A stretch of DNA of 64,000 nt from Fusobacterium sp. (GCA_019416865.1 DXWL01000003.1:1-64000), one strand, 5' to 3'; shown: positions 48,406-57,046, numbered from the stretch's first letter. The notes: a model not told the origin generated them from the letters alone. Numbers and translations are program-made.

Positions 48406-48968
48406 TGAAAAAGTTTTTAAATTTTTTAGGAGAATTAGTTTATTTAAACTTTTTATTTATTTTTTTCTCACTGCCTATAATAACAGCAGGTACAGGAATA
48501 GCAGCTGCATATCAAGTTTTGAGAATGATGGATAGAGATATAGAAATAAATATGATGAGTTTTTATTTTGAAAACTTTAAAAAGCTTTTTAAGAAAACGA
48601 TGGTTGTTAATTTGATTATGGTTTTTTTGGCTGGATTATTTATTTTAATTTCTAGTTTTCTTTGGAATCAGGATTTGATTTTTGCTAAAATGATATTTCT
48701 GATGTTTATTAGTTCAAGTTTGATAATAGTGATAACATTAATATATTATTATTACTATGTCGGATTAAAATATGAGATGTCAAATATAGAATTAATAAAA
48801 TATTCCTTATTTAAAGGCTTGATTCAAATAAAAAAATCTTTATTACTTTTAGTAGTTCCAGCTATTCTATTTTTATTTTTCTTAATTTATAATATTTTAG
48901 CTTGGGAAGTAATAATTGTAATAGGATTTTCAATGAATTTCTATATTAATTATAAGGTGTTAAAGTAA
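48405..48968 (+). CDS. DUF624 (YesL-type) membrane protein
   Basis: A 187-residue protein with five to six hydrophobic helices, similar to YesL-type proteins often coded with sugar ABC transporters. FSLPIITAGTGIAAAYQVL near the N-terminus is the conserved part. Function unknown; perhaps a transporter accessory. It overlaps the ATPase gene by one base and is the last gene before the terminator. Confidence 0.75.
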   Translation: MKKFLNFLGELVYLNFLFIFFSLPIITAGTGIAAAYQVLRMMDRDIEINMMSFYFENFKKLFKKTMVVNLIMVFLAGLFILISSFLWNQDLIFAKMIFLMFISSSLIIVITLIYYYYYVGLKYEMSNIELIKYSLFKGLIQIKKSLLLLVVPAILFLFFLIYNILAWEVIIVIGFSMNFYINYKVLK

Positions 48969-48975
48969 ATTTTTT

Positions 48976-49013
48976 AATAACTCTAGTATGTGAAATACTA
49001 GAGTTATTTTTAT
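48976..49013 (+). terminator. Terminator of the LacI-ABC operon
   Basis: A 14-bp perfect stem AATAACTCTAGTAT/ATACTAGAGTTATT with a 5-base loop and T-rich tail. Confidence 0.92.
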
Positions 49014-49041
49014 GTAAAAAAATTAATTTTTTCTTTTAATA

Positions 49042-49084
49042 TTTACATATTTGATAAAATTTTGATAAAATAGTCTTAAGATGA
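49042..49084 (+). promoter_or_regulatory. Promoter of the GntR gene with a possible half-operator
   Basis: TTTACA (49042-49047), 18 bases, TAAAAT (49066-49071). AGTCTTAAGATGA at 49072-49084, at the expected start site, resembles half of the palindrome before dctP (AGTTGTAAGATGA; two differences). This suggests autoregulation. Confidence 0.5.
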
Positions 49085-49136
49085 ATAAAAAGTTAATATA
49101 AAAAAGATTAAATATTTAGCTGTAAGAGGTGTAATA

Positions 49137-49841
49137 ATGGAAGGAAAAAAACCAACTGGAAAACTTTTAACAAGAACAGTTGAAAAACAAATAATAAAAA
49201 TAATTAAAGAAAGCCATATGCAGCCTGGGGATAAACTTAAAAATGAATATGAATTGGCAGAATTATTGGAAGTGAGCAGAGGTACAATCAGAGAAGCGAT
49301 AAAAAGTTTGGTTTCGAGAAATATTTTAGAGGTTCGTCAAGGAGCTGGAACTTTTGTATCGAGTAAAAATGGAATACCTGAAGACCCTTTAGGATTAACT
49401 TTTATATCAGATATAAAAAAAGATAAAAAAGTAGCTTTAGATTTATTGGATATTCGTTTGATGCTTGAACCTGAAATAGCAGCTTTAGCAGCTGTTAAAG
49501 GAACAGCGAAACAGAAAAAAGCGATGTTAGAGCAATGCAAAATAGTGGAAGAACTTATTGAGAGAGGAGAAGATTACAGAGAAGCAGATATATTATTTCA
49601 CAAGAGCATAGCTCAGTGCAGTGGAAACAGAGTTGTAGAAAATTTAGTTCCTATTATAAACTCTTCAGTTTCTATAACAATAAATTTAACAGAAGATGTG
49701 TTCAGACAAAATACTTATATGGAACATAGAGCTGTAGCTGAAGCCATTGCTTCAGGAGATAGTTTGGGAGCTAAATGTGCTATGATTGTTCATCTTAATA
49801 CAAACAGAAGAGGGATAGAAAAAAACTTTTCGGAAAAATAA
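49137..49841 (+). CDS. GntR-family (FadR/FCD) transcription regulator
   Basis: A 234-residue regulator with an N-terminal winged HTH (YELAELLEVSRGTIREAIKSL, about residues 39-59; RQGAGTFV wing) and a helical FCD effector domain whose metal/ligand residues are in DIRLMLEPEIAALAA, ADILFHKSIAQCSGN and EHRAVAEAI. UxuR/ExuR-type members respond to hexuronate derivatives. The TRAP/uronate operon starts 700 bases away past a small divergent gene and has a long palindrome over its promoter, so this is its likely repressor. GAGGTG precedes ATG. Confidence 0.91.
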   Translation: MEGKKPTGKLLTRTVEKQIIKIIKESHMQPGDKLKNEYELAELLEVSRGTIREAIKSLVSRNILEVRQGAGTFVSSKNGIPEDPLGLTFISDIKKDKKVALDLLDIRLMLEPEIAALAAVKGTAKQKKAMLEQCKIVEELIERGEDYREADILFHKSIAQCSGNRVVENLVPIINSSVSITINLTEDVFRQNTYMEHRAVAEAIASGDSLGAKCAMIVHLNTNRRGIEKNFSEK

Positions 49842-49844
49842 AAC

Positions 49845-49890
49845 AAAACAGACAAATCAGTATAGTTCTGAGATGTCTGTTTTTATTTTT
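49845..49890. terminator. Terminator between gntR and the HIT gene
   Basis: AAAACAGACA pairs with TGTCTGTTTT around an inner TCAG/CTGA, with T-rich tail. It serves the plus strand and may also act on the convergent gene. Confidence 0.85.
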
Positions 49891-49892
49891 TC

Positions 49893-50318
49893 TTAATTAT
49901 TTAATTTTTCATAAATCAACTTTATATATTTTGAATATTCTTCATCTGAAAGAAATCTTTTTTCAATATCATCTGTAAAAGGTTTTCCCCATTGAAGTTC
50001 ATCTTTTTTCTTTGGAACAATATGGAAATGAAAATGTGGGACAAGATCTCCGTAAACAGCATAATTAATTTTATCAGCTTTAAATAATTCACTTACAGCA
50101 GAACTTACTTTTGCTACTACTTTCATAAAACGATTTAATTTCTCTTCTGGAATTTGATGCATCTCTGTATAGTGCTCATCCAATGCTACAACACAACGCC
50201 CTAAATGTTTTTGATCCTTAAAGAAATAAATATCTGCACAGTCTATTGTGCATATTTTAATCATCAGATTTTTTATTTCTCCATCTTTAGTACAATAAAA
50301 ACAATTATTTGATTTCAT
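49893..50318 (-). CDS. HIT-family nucleotide hydrolase
   Basis: A 141-residue HIT protein that hydrolyses nucleotide-phosphate bonds, for example AMP-lysine or Ap4A. The histidine triad is H95-F-H97-F-H99 in VPHFHFHIVPK, with the nucleotide-binding LGRCVVALDEHYTEM segment. Cys6 and Cys9 near the N-terminus recall the zinc-binding HIT subgroup. Preceded by AGGGGGT on the minus strand. It is not part of the adjacent uronate operon. Confidence 0.92.
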   Translation of the reverse strand: MKSNNCFYCTKDGEIKNLMIKICTIDCADIYFFKDQKHLGRCVVALDEHYTEMHQIPEEKLNRFMKVVAKVSSAVSELFKADKINYAVYGDLVPHFHFHIVPKKKDELQWGKPFTDDIEKRFLSDEEYSKYIKLIYEKLNN

Positions 50319-50342
50319 ATAGATTACCCCCTAATAAAAAAG

Positions 50343-50377
50343 ATCATACCTATATAATAAAGGTATGATGATTTTTT
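50343..50377. terminator. Hairpin terminator in the divergent HIT-dctP spacer
   Basis: ATCATACCT pairs with AGGTATGAT across a 9-base loop. A T-run follows on the plus strand (50371-50376) and another on the minus strand, directly before the HIT ribosome site. It may insulate the divergent units or attenuate the HIT gene. Confidence 0.7.
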
Positions 50378-50460
50378 GTCAAATATAAATATTAAAAAAG
50401 ATTTTTTTATGCTTAAAACAGCATTAATATATATTTTTGAAACATTATTAAAAAAATATA

Positions 50461-50514
50461 TTGACAAAAATAGTTTTAAGTTGTAAGATGATTTTATAAA
50501 ACATCAGACAACTT
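50461..50514 (+). promoter_or_regulatory. Promoter and 35-bp palindromic operator of the TRAP/uronate operon
   Basis: TTGACA (50461-50466), 17 bases, TAAGAT (50484-50489). A near-perfect palindrome from 50479 to 50513, centred on 50496, covers the -10: arms AGTTGT--GATG and CATC--ACAACT around TTTTATAAAA, with 13 or more of 17 pairs matched. A repressor here would block the polymerase. The neighbouring GntR protein is the best candidate. Confidence 0.75.
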
Positions 50515-50545
50515 TATATAAAAATCTAGATCAAGGAAGGAAGAT

Positions 50546-51556
50546 ATGAATTTAAAGAAAATTTTATTATCAGCAACAATTTTGGCGAGTATGGCATTTT
50601 TTACAGGTTGTGGAGGAGAAAAGAAAGAAGCAGCAAGTGATAAGCCTGTAACATTTAAATTAGCACTGGTAGACCCTGAATCTTCAAACTTTGCTAAAGG
50701 AGCTAACAAAATAGCAGAAGAAGTAGAAGCAGCAACTAATGGAAAAATAAAAATAGATGTATATGCTGGAGGTTCTCTTGGAGGAGAACGTGATACAGTA
50801 GAACTTGCAATGGGTAATAACCTTGATATTGCAACAGCAGCAAACTCTGTTTTAACAAACTTTATTCCAGAAATGGGAATTTTAGACCAACCTTACCTAT
50901 GGGCTAACTCAGATGAAGCTCATGCAGCAGTAGATGGTCCTATAGGAGATTTAGTTAAGAGAGAGGCATTAAAACATGGACTTCATGTAATAGGATTTAT
51001 GGAATCAGGATATAGAAATACTTTCTCAACAAAACCAATTAAAACTATGGCAGATTTTAAAGGTGTAACTATTCGTACAATGGAAAATAAATATCACCAA
51101 GCAGCTTTTGAAGCTTTTGGAGCAATGCCTATAGCTATGTCATATAACGATGTATTTACAGCATTACAACAAAAAACTATTGATGCAGCAGAAAATGCAA
51201 CTGCTAACTGTTTAGCGTCTGGATACTATGAAGTAACTAAATTTATAACAAACAGCCAACATGCTTTTGTTTATATTGTACTTTGTATGTCTGATGCAGC
51301 TTGGAAAAAAATTCCTGAAGATTTACAAAAACCTTTCTTAGATGCAGTTCAAAGAGGAGTAGAAGCTCAAAGACAATACCTTGTAGATGCTAACAATGAA
51401 GCAACTGAAGAGTTAAAAGCTAAAGGGGTACAATTCTTTGATATAGATACAGCAGCATTACAAGCAGCTTATAAAGCAAAAGCAGCAGAAAAAGGATTTA
51501 CATTTGATAAAGAATGGGAAGAAGCAGTACAAAAATCAATTGACAGTGTAAAATAA
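50546..51556 (+). CDS. dctP: TRAP transporter substrate-binding lipoprotein DctP
   Basis: A 336-residue DctP-family solute receptor with a lipoprotein signal (FFTGC, Cys22). AKGANKIAEEVEAATNGKIKIDVYAGGSLGGERDT-type start, GYRNTFSTKPIKTMADFKG with the substrate-carboxylate arginine in TIRTMEN, and the NEATEELKAKG C-terminal part are typical. By context the ligand is a hexuronate or unsaturated uronate. AGGAAGGAAG lies before ATG. A hairpin separates it from dctQ. Confidence 0.92.
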   Translation: MNLKKILLSATILASMAFFTGCGGEKKEAASDKPVTFKLALVDPESSNFAKGANKIAEEVEAATNGKIKIDVYAGGSLGGERDTVELAMGNNLDIATAANSVLTNFIPEMGILDQPYLWANSDEAHAAVDGPIGDLVKREALKHGLHVIGFMESGYRNTFSTKPIKTMADFKGVTIRTMENKYHQAAFEAFGAMPIAMSYNDVFTALQQKTIDAAENATANCLASGYYEVTKFITNSQHAFVYIVLCMSDAAWKKIPEDLQKPFLDAVQRGVEAQRQYLVDANNEATEELKAKGVQFFDIDTAALQAAYKAKAAEKGFTFDKEWEEAVQKSIDSVK

Positions 51557-51566
51557 AATTTTAATC

Positions 51567-51601
51567 AGAAGACCTGGCTACTAAAAATAGACAGGTCTTC
51601 T
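51567..51601 (+). other. Intercistronic hairpin between dctP and dctQ
   Basis: A perfect 10-bp stem AGAAGACCTG/CAGGTCTTCT without T-run. Such hairpins after binding-protein genes often protect the upstream mRNA, giving more receptor than permease. Confidence 0.7.
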
Positions 51602-51633
51602 CTAAAAATAGGATATATTTATGGGGGTAGAAA

Positions 51634-52143
51634 GTGAAAATATCGGAAAAATTTCAAAAAGTAGAAGATATGATAATGGTAGTAACCTTTGTGATAATGG
51701 TAGTATCATGTTTTGCACAAGTAGTAAACAGAAATATTTTTAAAGTTCCGGTTTCTGGATTCGAAGAAGCAGCTAAATACTCAATGGTATATATGGTACT
51801 TTTAGGAACAGAGATGGGGCTTAGAGATGGAACACAAATATCTGTAACAGCAGTGGTAGATATGCTTAAAGGTCCAGCTAAAAAAATTGTAATGATTATT
51901 TCTAAAGGAATTGTAGTTTTAGTTTCAGCAGCTCTTTTCTATCAATCAATAGGGCTTGTACAAAGACAAATTATATCTGGACAAACTTCTCCAGGGCTTC
52001 AAATTCCAATGTCAATACCATATTTTGCATTAGTTTTAAGTTTTGGAATAATCACTCTGGTTCAAGGGGTTACTTTAATGATGATGATATTAGGAAAAAT
52101 AAAAATAGACGATAAAAAAGAAGATGAAGGAGGAGAAGAATAA
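51634..52143 (+). CDS. dctQ: TRAP transporter small permease DctQ
   Basis: A 169-residue four-span membrane subunit. The pattern VVNRNIFKVPVSGFEEAAKYSMVYMVLLGTEMGLRDG is diagnostic of DctQ. GTG start with GGGGGT upstream. It overlaps dctM by one base (TAATG). Confidence 0.91.
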   Translation: MKISEKFQKVEDMIMVVTFVIMVVSCFAQVVNRNIFKVPVSGFEEAAKYSMVYMVLLGTEMGLRDGTQISVTAVVDMLKGPAKKIVMIISKGIVVLVSAALFYQSIGLVQRQIISGQTSPGLQIPMSIPYFALVLSFGIITLVQGVTLMMMILGKIKIDDKKEDEGGEE

Positions 52144-53420
52144 TGACAGGTTTAATATTATTTGGTTCATTTGCAGTTCTGTTAATTCTTGGTGTTCCAA
52201 TAGCAATGTCTTTAGGAGCAGCAGGTATGGCAACAATTCTTTTCAGTCCAGATGTTCATCTTTCTTTAAATGTTATAGCTCAGAGAATTTTTGGAGGACT
52301 TGATTCTACTTCTATAATGGCAATTGCCTTTTTCGTTCTTGCAGGAAATATTATGACTAAAGGTGGTATTTCGAGAAGACTTGTTGAATTTGCCAACTCA
52401 ATAGTTGGAGGATTCAGAGGTGGTCTTGGACTAGCCCTTGTTCTTGCTTGTGCTTTCTTTGCTGCACTTTCTGGTTCAGCTCCAGCAACAGTTGTAGCTA
52501 TTGGAGTAATGCTTTATCCAGATATGGTAAAACTTGGATATCCAAAAGAGAGAGTAGCTGGACTTTTAGTTGTATCAGGTGGTCTTGGGCCAATTATTCC
52601 TCCAAGTATAATTATGGTTGTATACGCAACAATAACAGGTGCTTCAGTAGGAGATATGTTTAAGTCAGGAATGGCAATAGGACTTCTTATAATGATTACT
52701 TTAATGGCAGTTGTTATATTCTATGCTCATAAAGAAAAATGGCCACAAACAAAAGTAAAAATGTCTTTTAATGAATTTATGACAAGTTTCTTTAAAGCTA
52801 TACCAGCTCTTCTTCTTCCAATAATAATTCTTGGAGGAATTTATTCAGGAATTTTAACTCCTACAGAATCATCAGCGATTGCTGTTGTATGGTCTTTGAT
52901 AACTGGAATGTTTATTTATAAAGAGGTTACACTAAAAGATCTTTATGAAATTTTTCTTGATTCAGCAAAAGGTTCAGCAATGATACTATTTATCATAGCA
53001 ACTTCTACAGCATTTGCTTGGCTGTTTGCCTTTGTGGGAATTTCAGCTCAGCTTGTAGATTTTGTTATAGGATTAAATTTATCAGCAACTATGTTCTGTT
53101 TTGTTGTGGCAGTAATACTTCTAATTTTTGGAGTATTCTTAGAAGGAATTGCAACTTGTGTACTGATGGTTCCTGTATTATGGCCAATTGCTAAGGCTTT
53201 AGGAATAGATGCAGTTCACTTTGGTATGATAGTTTCTATATCAAATGTAATAGGAACAATGACACCTCCTGTTGCAGTAAATATATTCTCAGCAGCAAGT
53301 GTTACAAAATTAAAAATGGGAGATATAGCAAAAGGTCAGCTTCCATTCTTTGTAGGATATGTAGTAGTATTCTTCCTTGTTGTTTTAGTACCAGCATTCA
53401 GTACATTTTTATTAAAATAA
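52143..53420 (+). CDS. dctM: TRAP transporter large permease DctM
   Basis: A 425-residue permease with about 12 spans that moves substrate with Na+. GVPIAMSLGAAGMA, GLGPIIPPSIIMVVYA, GILTPTESSAIAVVW and GTMTPPVAVNIF are the conserved DctM motifs. It ends 28 bases before the isomerase gene. Confidence 0.94.
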   Translation: MTGLILFGSFAVLLILGVPIAMSLGAAGMATILFSPDVHLSLNVIAQRIFGGLDSTSIMAIAFFVLAGNIMTKGGISRRLVEFANSIVGGFRGGLGLALVLACAFFAALSGSAPATVVAIGVMLYPDMVKLGYPKERVAGLLVVSGGLGPIIPPSIIMVVYATITGASVGDMFKSGMAIGLLIMITLMAVVIFYAHKEKWPQTKVKMSFNEFMTSFFKAIPALLLPIIILGGIYSGILTPTESSAIAVVWSLITGMFIYKEVTLKDLYEIFLDSAKGSAMILFIIATSTAFAWLFAFVGISAQLVDFVIGLNLSATMFCFVVAVILLIFGVFLEGIATCVLMVPVLWPIAKALGIDAVHFGMIVSISNVIGTMTPPVAVNIFSAASVTKLKMGDIAKGQLPFFVGYVVVFFLVVLVPAFSTFLLK

Positions 53421-53448
53421 AACTTTATAATTTACGGGAGGCATTTTG

Positions 53449-54249
53449 ATGCGTGATTTAGCTAATAAAGAAAGAATGGAAAAATGGAGCGTTCAATCTT
53501 CAGAGGAATTAGGATTTCATGAAGTAATAACTCCTGCAAACAGTGATTGTATAGCAGCACAGATGTTCAGACTTAATATGGCAGCAGGTCAAACTTATAT
53601 TCTTGAATCTAAAAAATTGGAGTTGCATTCAGTTTTAATTAAGGGGAAAGCAGAGATAGGTGAACATTCTGTATTAAATTATAAAATGGATAAATTTGAT
53701 TCGTTTTATATTCCTTCAAATGATTCAGTAAAAATTACAGCAGTTGAAGATTGTATTTTTTATATTGCCGGAGCAAAATGTGAAGGAATAGGTGAACCTT
53801 CATTTAGAAAATTTGATATAACTCTACCAATTGGAGATATACACCAAATTCATGGTGAAGGAGTAGGACAAAGAGAAGTAATGTTTACTCTTGCTCCTCA
53901 AGATAAGGCTTCAAGACTTATTTGTGGAATTACTTGGGGAGGAGAGGGAGCTTGGACAAGTTGGCCTCCTCATCAGCATGAAAAAGATTTAGAGGAAATA
54001 TATTGTTACTTTGATATGGATCTTCCTAAATTTGGTTTCCATATAAGTTATTTAAAAAGCGGAGAAGTTGAAGATATTGTAACTCATACAGTAACTTCTG
54101 GAACAATGGTACAGGCTCCTTGTGGATATCATCCAACAGTGGCAAGTCCTGGAACAAGAAATACTTATTTATGGGTTCTTGCAGCATTCACTCCAGCAAG
54201 TAGAAGTTATGATTTGGCAATTTTAGATCCAGCATATTCAAAAAAATAA
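53449..54249 (+). CDS. KduI/IolB-family isomerase
   Basis: A 266-residue double-cupin protein of the KduI/IolB family. The metal site is visible in PPHQHEKDLEEIYCYF (two His and a Glu), with a further His in APCGYHPTVASPGT. The sequence looks closer to IolB-type 5-deoxyglucuronate isomerases than to E. coli KduI, but the neighbours (KduD, KdgK, KDPG aldolase) point to 5-keto-4-deoxyuronate isomerisation to 2,5-diketo-3-deoxygluconate. ATG 53449 has GGGAGG 7 bases upstream; the TTG just before is rejected. Confidence 0.8.
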   Translation: MRDLANKERMEKWSVQSSEELGFHEVITPANSDCIAAQMFRLNMAAGQTYILESKKLELHSVLIKGKAEIGEHSVLNYKMDKFDSFYIPSNDSVKITAVEDCIFYIAGAKCEGIGEPSFRKFDITLPIGDIHQIHGEGVGQREVMFTLAPQDKASRLICGITWGGEGAWTSWPPHQHEKDLEEIYCYFDMDLPKFGFHISYLKSGEVEDIVTHTVTSGTMVQAPCGYHPTVASPGTRNTYLWVLAAFTPASRSYDLAILDPAYSKK

Positions 54250-54297
54250 AAAATACATTTAAATATTTAAGTAAAGAGATAAATTAAGGAGGCAAAG

Positions 54298-55062
54298 ATG
54301 AGTTTCTTAGATTTAACAGGAAAAACAGCAATAGTAACAGGAGCTGCTCAAGGGTTAAGTAAAGGTATGGCAGAAGGACTTATGGAAGCAGGAGCAGAAG
54401 TTTGTATACTAGATATTAATCCAAAAGTAATGGATACAGTAAAAGAATTTAATGACAGAGGATTTAAATGTCATGGAATTATAGCAAATATAGCTAAAGA
54501 AGGAGATAGAGAAGAAGCTTTTGCAGGGGCAGTTGAAAAATTAGGAGGACATCTTGATATTATCGTAAACAGTGCCGGAGTTCAAAGAAGACATAAAAGT
54601 GAAGAATTTCCTCTTGAAGACTGGAAATTTGTTCTTGATGTAAATTTAACAGCTGTATTTGTATTATGTCAATTAGCAGCAAAACAATTTATGAAACAAA
54701 ATTCCAAAGGAAAAATTATTAATATAGCTTCAATGTTATCTTTCTTTGGAGGATATACAGTTCCAGCTTATGCAGCTTCAAAAGGTGGAGTAGCACAAAT
54801 TACAAAAGCATTCTGTAATGAATGGGCAGAAAAAGGAATAAATATCAATGCTTTAGCACCAGGATATATGGATACAGAGATGAACGTAGCTTTAACAGAT
54901 CCAAATAATCCTAGATATTTAGAAATAACAAATCGTATTCCAGCTAAGAGATGGGGAACTCCTGCAGATATGAAGGGACCAGTTGTATTCTTAGCATCAG
55001 AAGCTTCAGATTATTTAAACGGAGCAATAATTCCTGTAGATGGGGGATATTTAGTAAAATAA
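54298..55062 (+). CDS. kduD: 2-dehydro-3-deoxy-D-gluconate 5-dehydrogenase
   Basis: A 254-residue short-chain dehydrogenase that by context reduces 2,5-diketo-3-deoxygluconate to KDG. TGAAQGLSKGMA is the cofactor loop, NSAG the stabilising motif, the S-Y-K triad is seen in IASML and YAASKGG, and PVDGGYLV is the usual end. The PAKRWGTPADMKGPVVFLASEASDY segment is typical of KduD. AAGGAGG precedes ATG. Confidence 0.88.
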   Translation: MSFLDLTGKTAIVTGAAQGLSKGMAEGLMEAGAEVCILDINPKVMDTVKEFNDRGFKCHGIIANIAKEGDREEAFAGAVEKLGGHLDIIVNSAGVQRRHKSEEFPLEDWKFVLDVNLTAVFVLCQLAAKQFMKQNSKGKIINIASMLSFFGGYTVPAYAASKGGVAQITKAFCNEWAEKGININALAPGYMDTEMNVALTDPNNPRYLEITNRIPAKRWGTPADMKGPVVFLASEASDYLNGAIIPVDGGYLVK

Positions 55063-55099
55063 TAATTTATTGTTAAAAAAGGTTAGTTTGGGAGGAAAA

Positions 55100-56050
55100 A
55101 TGAAAGTTATAATAACAGATTGCGATCACGCAAATATCAATATAGAGAAAGAAATTTTAGATAAAGCAGGTTTAGAATTTGTACTTAAACAATGTAAAAC
55201 AGAAGAAGATTTAATAGAGCAATGCAAAGATGGAAATATCTTTATAAACCAATATGCTCCTATTACAAGAAAAGTTATGGAAGCACTTCCTAATTTAAAA
55301 ATGGTAGTTCGTTATGGAGTTGGAGTAAATAATGTAGATGTAAAAGCTGCTACTGATTTAGGAGTACAAGTATGTAATGTTCCTGATTATGGAATGAATG
55401 AAGTTGCAGATCAGGCTATTGCTATGATGATGGCACTTGTAAGAAAAGTTGTTATAATGAATAAATATACTAAAGAAGTAAAATGGGATTATATACATTC
55501 AATGCCTATCAGAAGAAATAGTACAATGACAGTTGGAGTTGTAGGACTTGGTCGTATTGGTCGTAATTTTGCTGAAAAAGCTCATCATTTAGGATTTAAT
55601 GTTATAGGATATGATCCTTATTACAAAGAAACAGAAGAAACAAAATTTATTGTTCCTTCAACAATAGATGAAATAATAGAAAAATCAGATATTATTTCAA
55701 TTCACTGCCCTCTTGATGGAAACAGAGATCTATTTGATGCTTCAGCATTTAAACGTATGAAAAATACAGCATATATCATAAATGTTTCTCGTGGAGGAAT
55801 TATTAACGAAAAAGCTCTAGATGAAGCTTTAACTAATGGAGAAATAGCAGGAGCAGCTTTAGATTGTGTTGAATTTGAACCAATGATGCCAGGTTCTCCA
55901 CTATTTAAACATGAAAACTTAATAGTATCTCCTCATATGGGATGGTATTCAGAAGAAGCTGCTTCAGAATTAAAACGTAAAGTAGCAGAAGAATCTGTAA
56001 GATTTGCTGCAGGAGAAGCAGTTCATTATCCTGTAAATAAATTAAAATAA
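55100..56050 (+). CDS. D-2-hydroxyacid dehydrogenase, phosphoglycerate dehydrogenase-like
   Basis: A 316-residue D-isomer-specific 2-hydroxyacid dehydrogenase. VRYGVGVNNVDVKAA, VGLGRIGRNFAEKA with D in IGYDPYY, catalytic Arg in NVSRGG, Glu in CVEFEP and His in SPHMGWYSEEAA are present. No ACT domain, so it is unlikely to be the serine-pathway SerA. In a uronate operon it may reduce a keto-acid intermediate; the substrate is unknown. ATG 55100 follows GGGAGG; the upstream TTG at 55070 is rejected. Confidence 0.83.
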   Translation: MKVIITDCDHANINIEKEILDKAGLEFVLKQCKTEEDLIEQCKDGNIFINQYAPITRKVMEALPNLKMVVRYGVGVNNVDVKAATDLGVQVCNVPDYGMNEVADQAIAMMMALVRKVVIMNKYTKEVKWDYIHSMPIRRNSTMTVGVVGLGRIGRNFAEKAHHLGFNVIGYDPYYKETEETKFIVPSTIDEIIEKSDIISIHCPLDGNRDLFDASAFKRMKNTAYIINVSRGGIINEKALDEALTNGEIAGAALDCVEFEPMMPGSPLFKHENLIVSPHMGWYSEEAASELKRKVAEESVRFAAGEAVHYPVNKLK

Positions 56051-56067
56051 TCTGGAGGAGAGAAAGA

Positions 56068-57036
56068 ATGAAAGATGTATTAAAAAGAATAGAAAAAATA
56101 GGTATTGTACCTGTAATTAAATTAGAAAAAACAGAAGATGCTCTTCCTCTGGCTAAGGCTCTTTGTGAAGGGGGACTTCCATGTGCAGAAGTAACTTTCA
56201 GAACAGATGTATGTGCAGATGTTATAAAAGTTATGAAAGAAAATTATCCTGAAATGGTTATAGGAGCAGGAACAGTTCTTACTAAAGAACAAGTAGATGC
56301 TGCTGTAGAAGCGGGAGCAGAATTTATAGTAAGTCCGGGACTTAATCCTGAAATAGTAGAATATTGTAACAGCAAAAATATAGTTATAACACCTGGATGT
56401 GCTAATCCAAGTGATGTAGAACAAGCAATAAAATATGGACTTGATGTTGTAAAATTCTTCCCAGCTGAAAGTGCTGGAGGAATAAAAATGATAAAAGCTT
56501 TAAGTGCTCCATATTCAAAACTTAAATTCATGCCTACAGGGGGAATAAATGCTGAAAATCTAAAAAGTTATTTAGATTTTGATAAAATAATAGCTTGTGG
56601 AGGAACTTGGATGGTACCTTCAGACCTTATAGCTAAAAAAGATTTTGAAGGAATAAAAAATCTTGTAAAAACAGCAGTTGAAAATATGCTTGGTTTCTCT
56701 TTAGCTCATATAGGTTTAAATATGTCTTCATCAGATGAAGCAGAAAATGTTGCAGAAAAGTTTGAAAATATTTTTGGATTTAAAAAAGCGGGAAATCCGA
56801 ATTCTGTTTTTGCAGGAAGTTATATAGAAGCTATGAGAGCCCCTTACTTAGGAGCAAATGGACATATTGCTATAGGAACTAATTATATAGATCGTGCTGT
56901 AGATTATCTTGAAAGAAATGGAATAAAAATGAATAAAGAAAGTGCTAAATACAATGCAGAAGGAAAACTAGGAGCAATTTATTTAGAAGAAGAGTTAGGA
57001 AATTTTGCAGTACATTTAGTACAGAAGGCTAAATAG
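56068..57036 (+). CDS. KDPG aldolase fused to a VOC domain
   Basis: A 322-residue fusion. Residues 1 to about 205 are a class I KDPG/KHG aldolase with general-acid Glu41 (CAEVTFRT), GAGTVLT, and the Schiff-base lysine K129 in DVVKFFPAE; it would split 2-keto-3-deoxy-6-phosphogluconate into pyruvate and glyceraldehyde 3-phosphate. From about 210 a vicinal-oxygen-chelate (glyoxalase-like) domain begins at AHIGLNM (H214), with GHIAIGTNYIDRAVDYL and a terminal FAVHLVQ. Stand-alone aldolases are about 205-215 residues, so the extension is real and its role unknown. Sits 10 bases before kdgK. Confidence 0.88.
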   Translation: MKDVLKRIEKIGIVPVIKLEKTEDALPLAKALCEGGLPCAEVTFRTDVCADVIKVMKENYPEMVIGAGTVLTKEQVDAAVEAGAEFIVSPGLNPEIVEYCNSKNIVITPGCANPSDVEQAIKYGLDVVKFFPAESAGGIKMIKALSAPYSKLKFMPTGGINAENLKSYLDFDKIIACGGTWMVPSDLIAKKDFEGIKNLVKTAVENMLGFSLAHIGLNMSSSDEAENVAEKFENIFGFKKAGNPNSVFAGSYIEAMRAPYLGANGHIAIGTNYIDRAVDYLERNGIKMNKESAKYNAEGKLGAIYLEEELGNFAVHLVQKAK

Positions 57037-57046
57037 GAGGAAAGAT

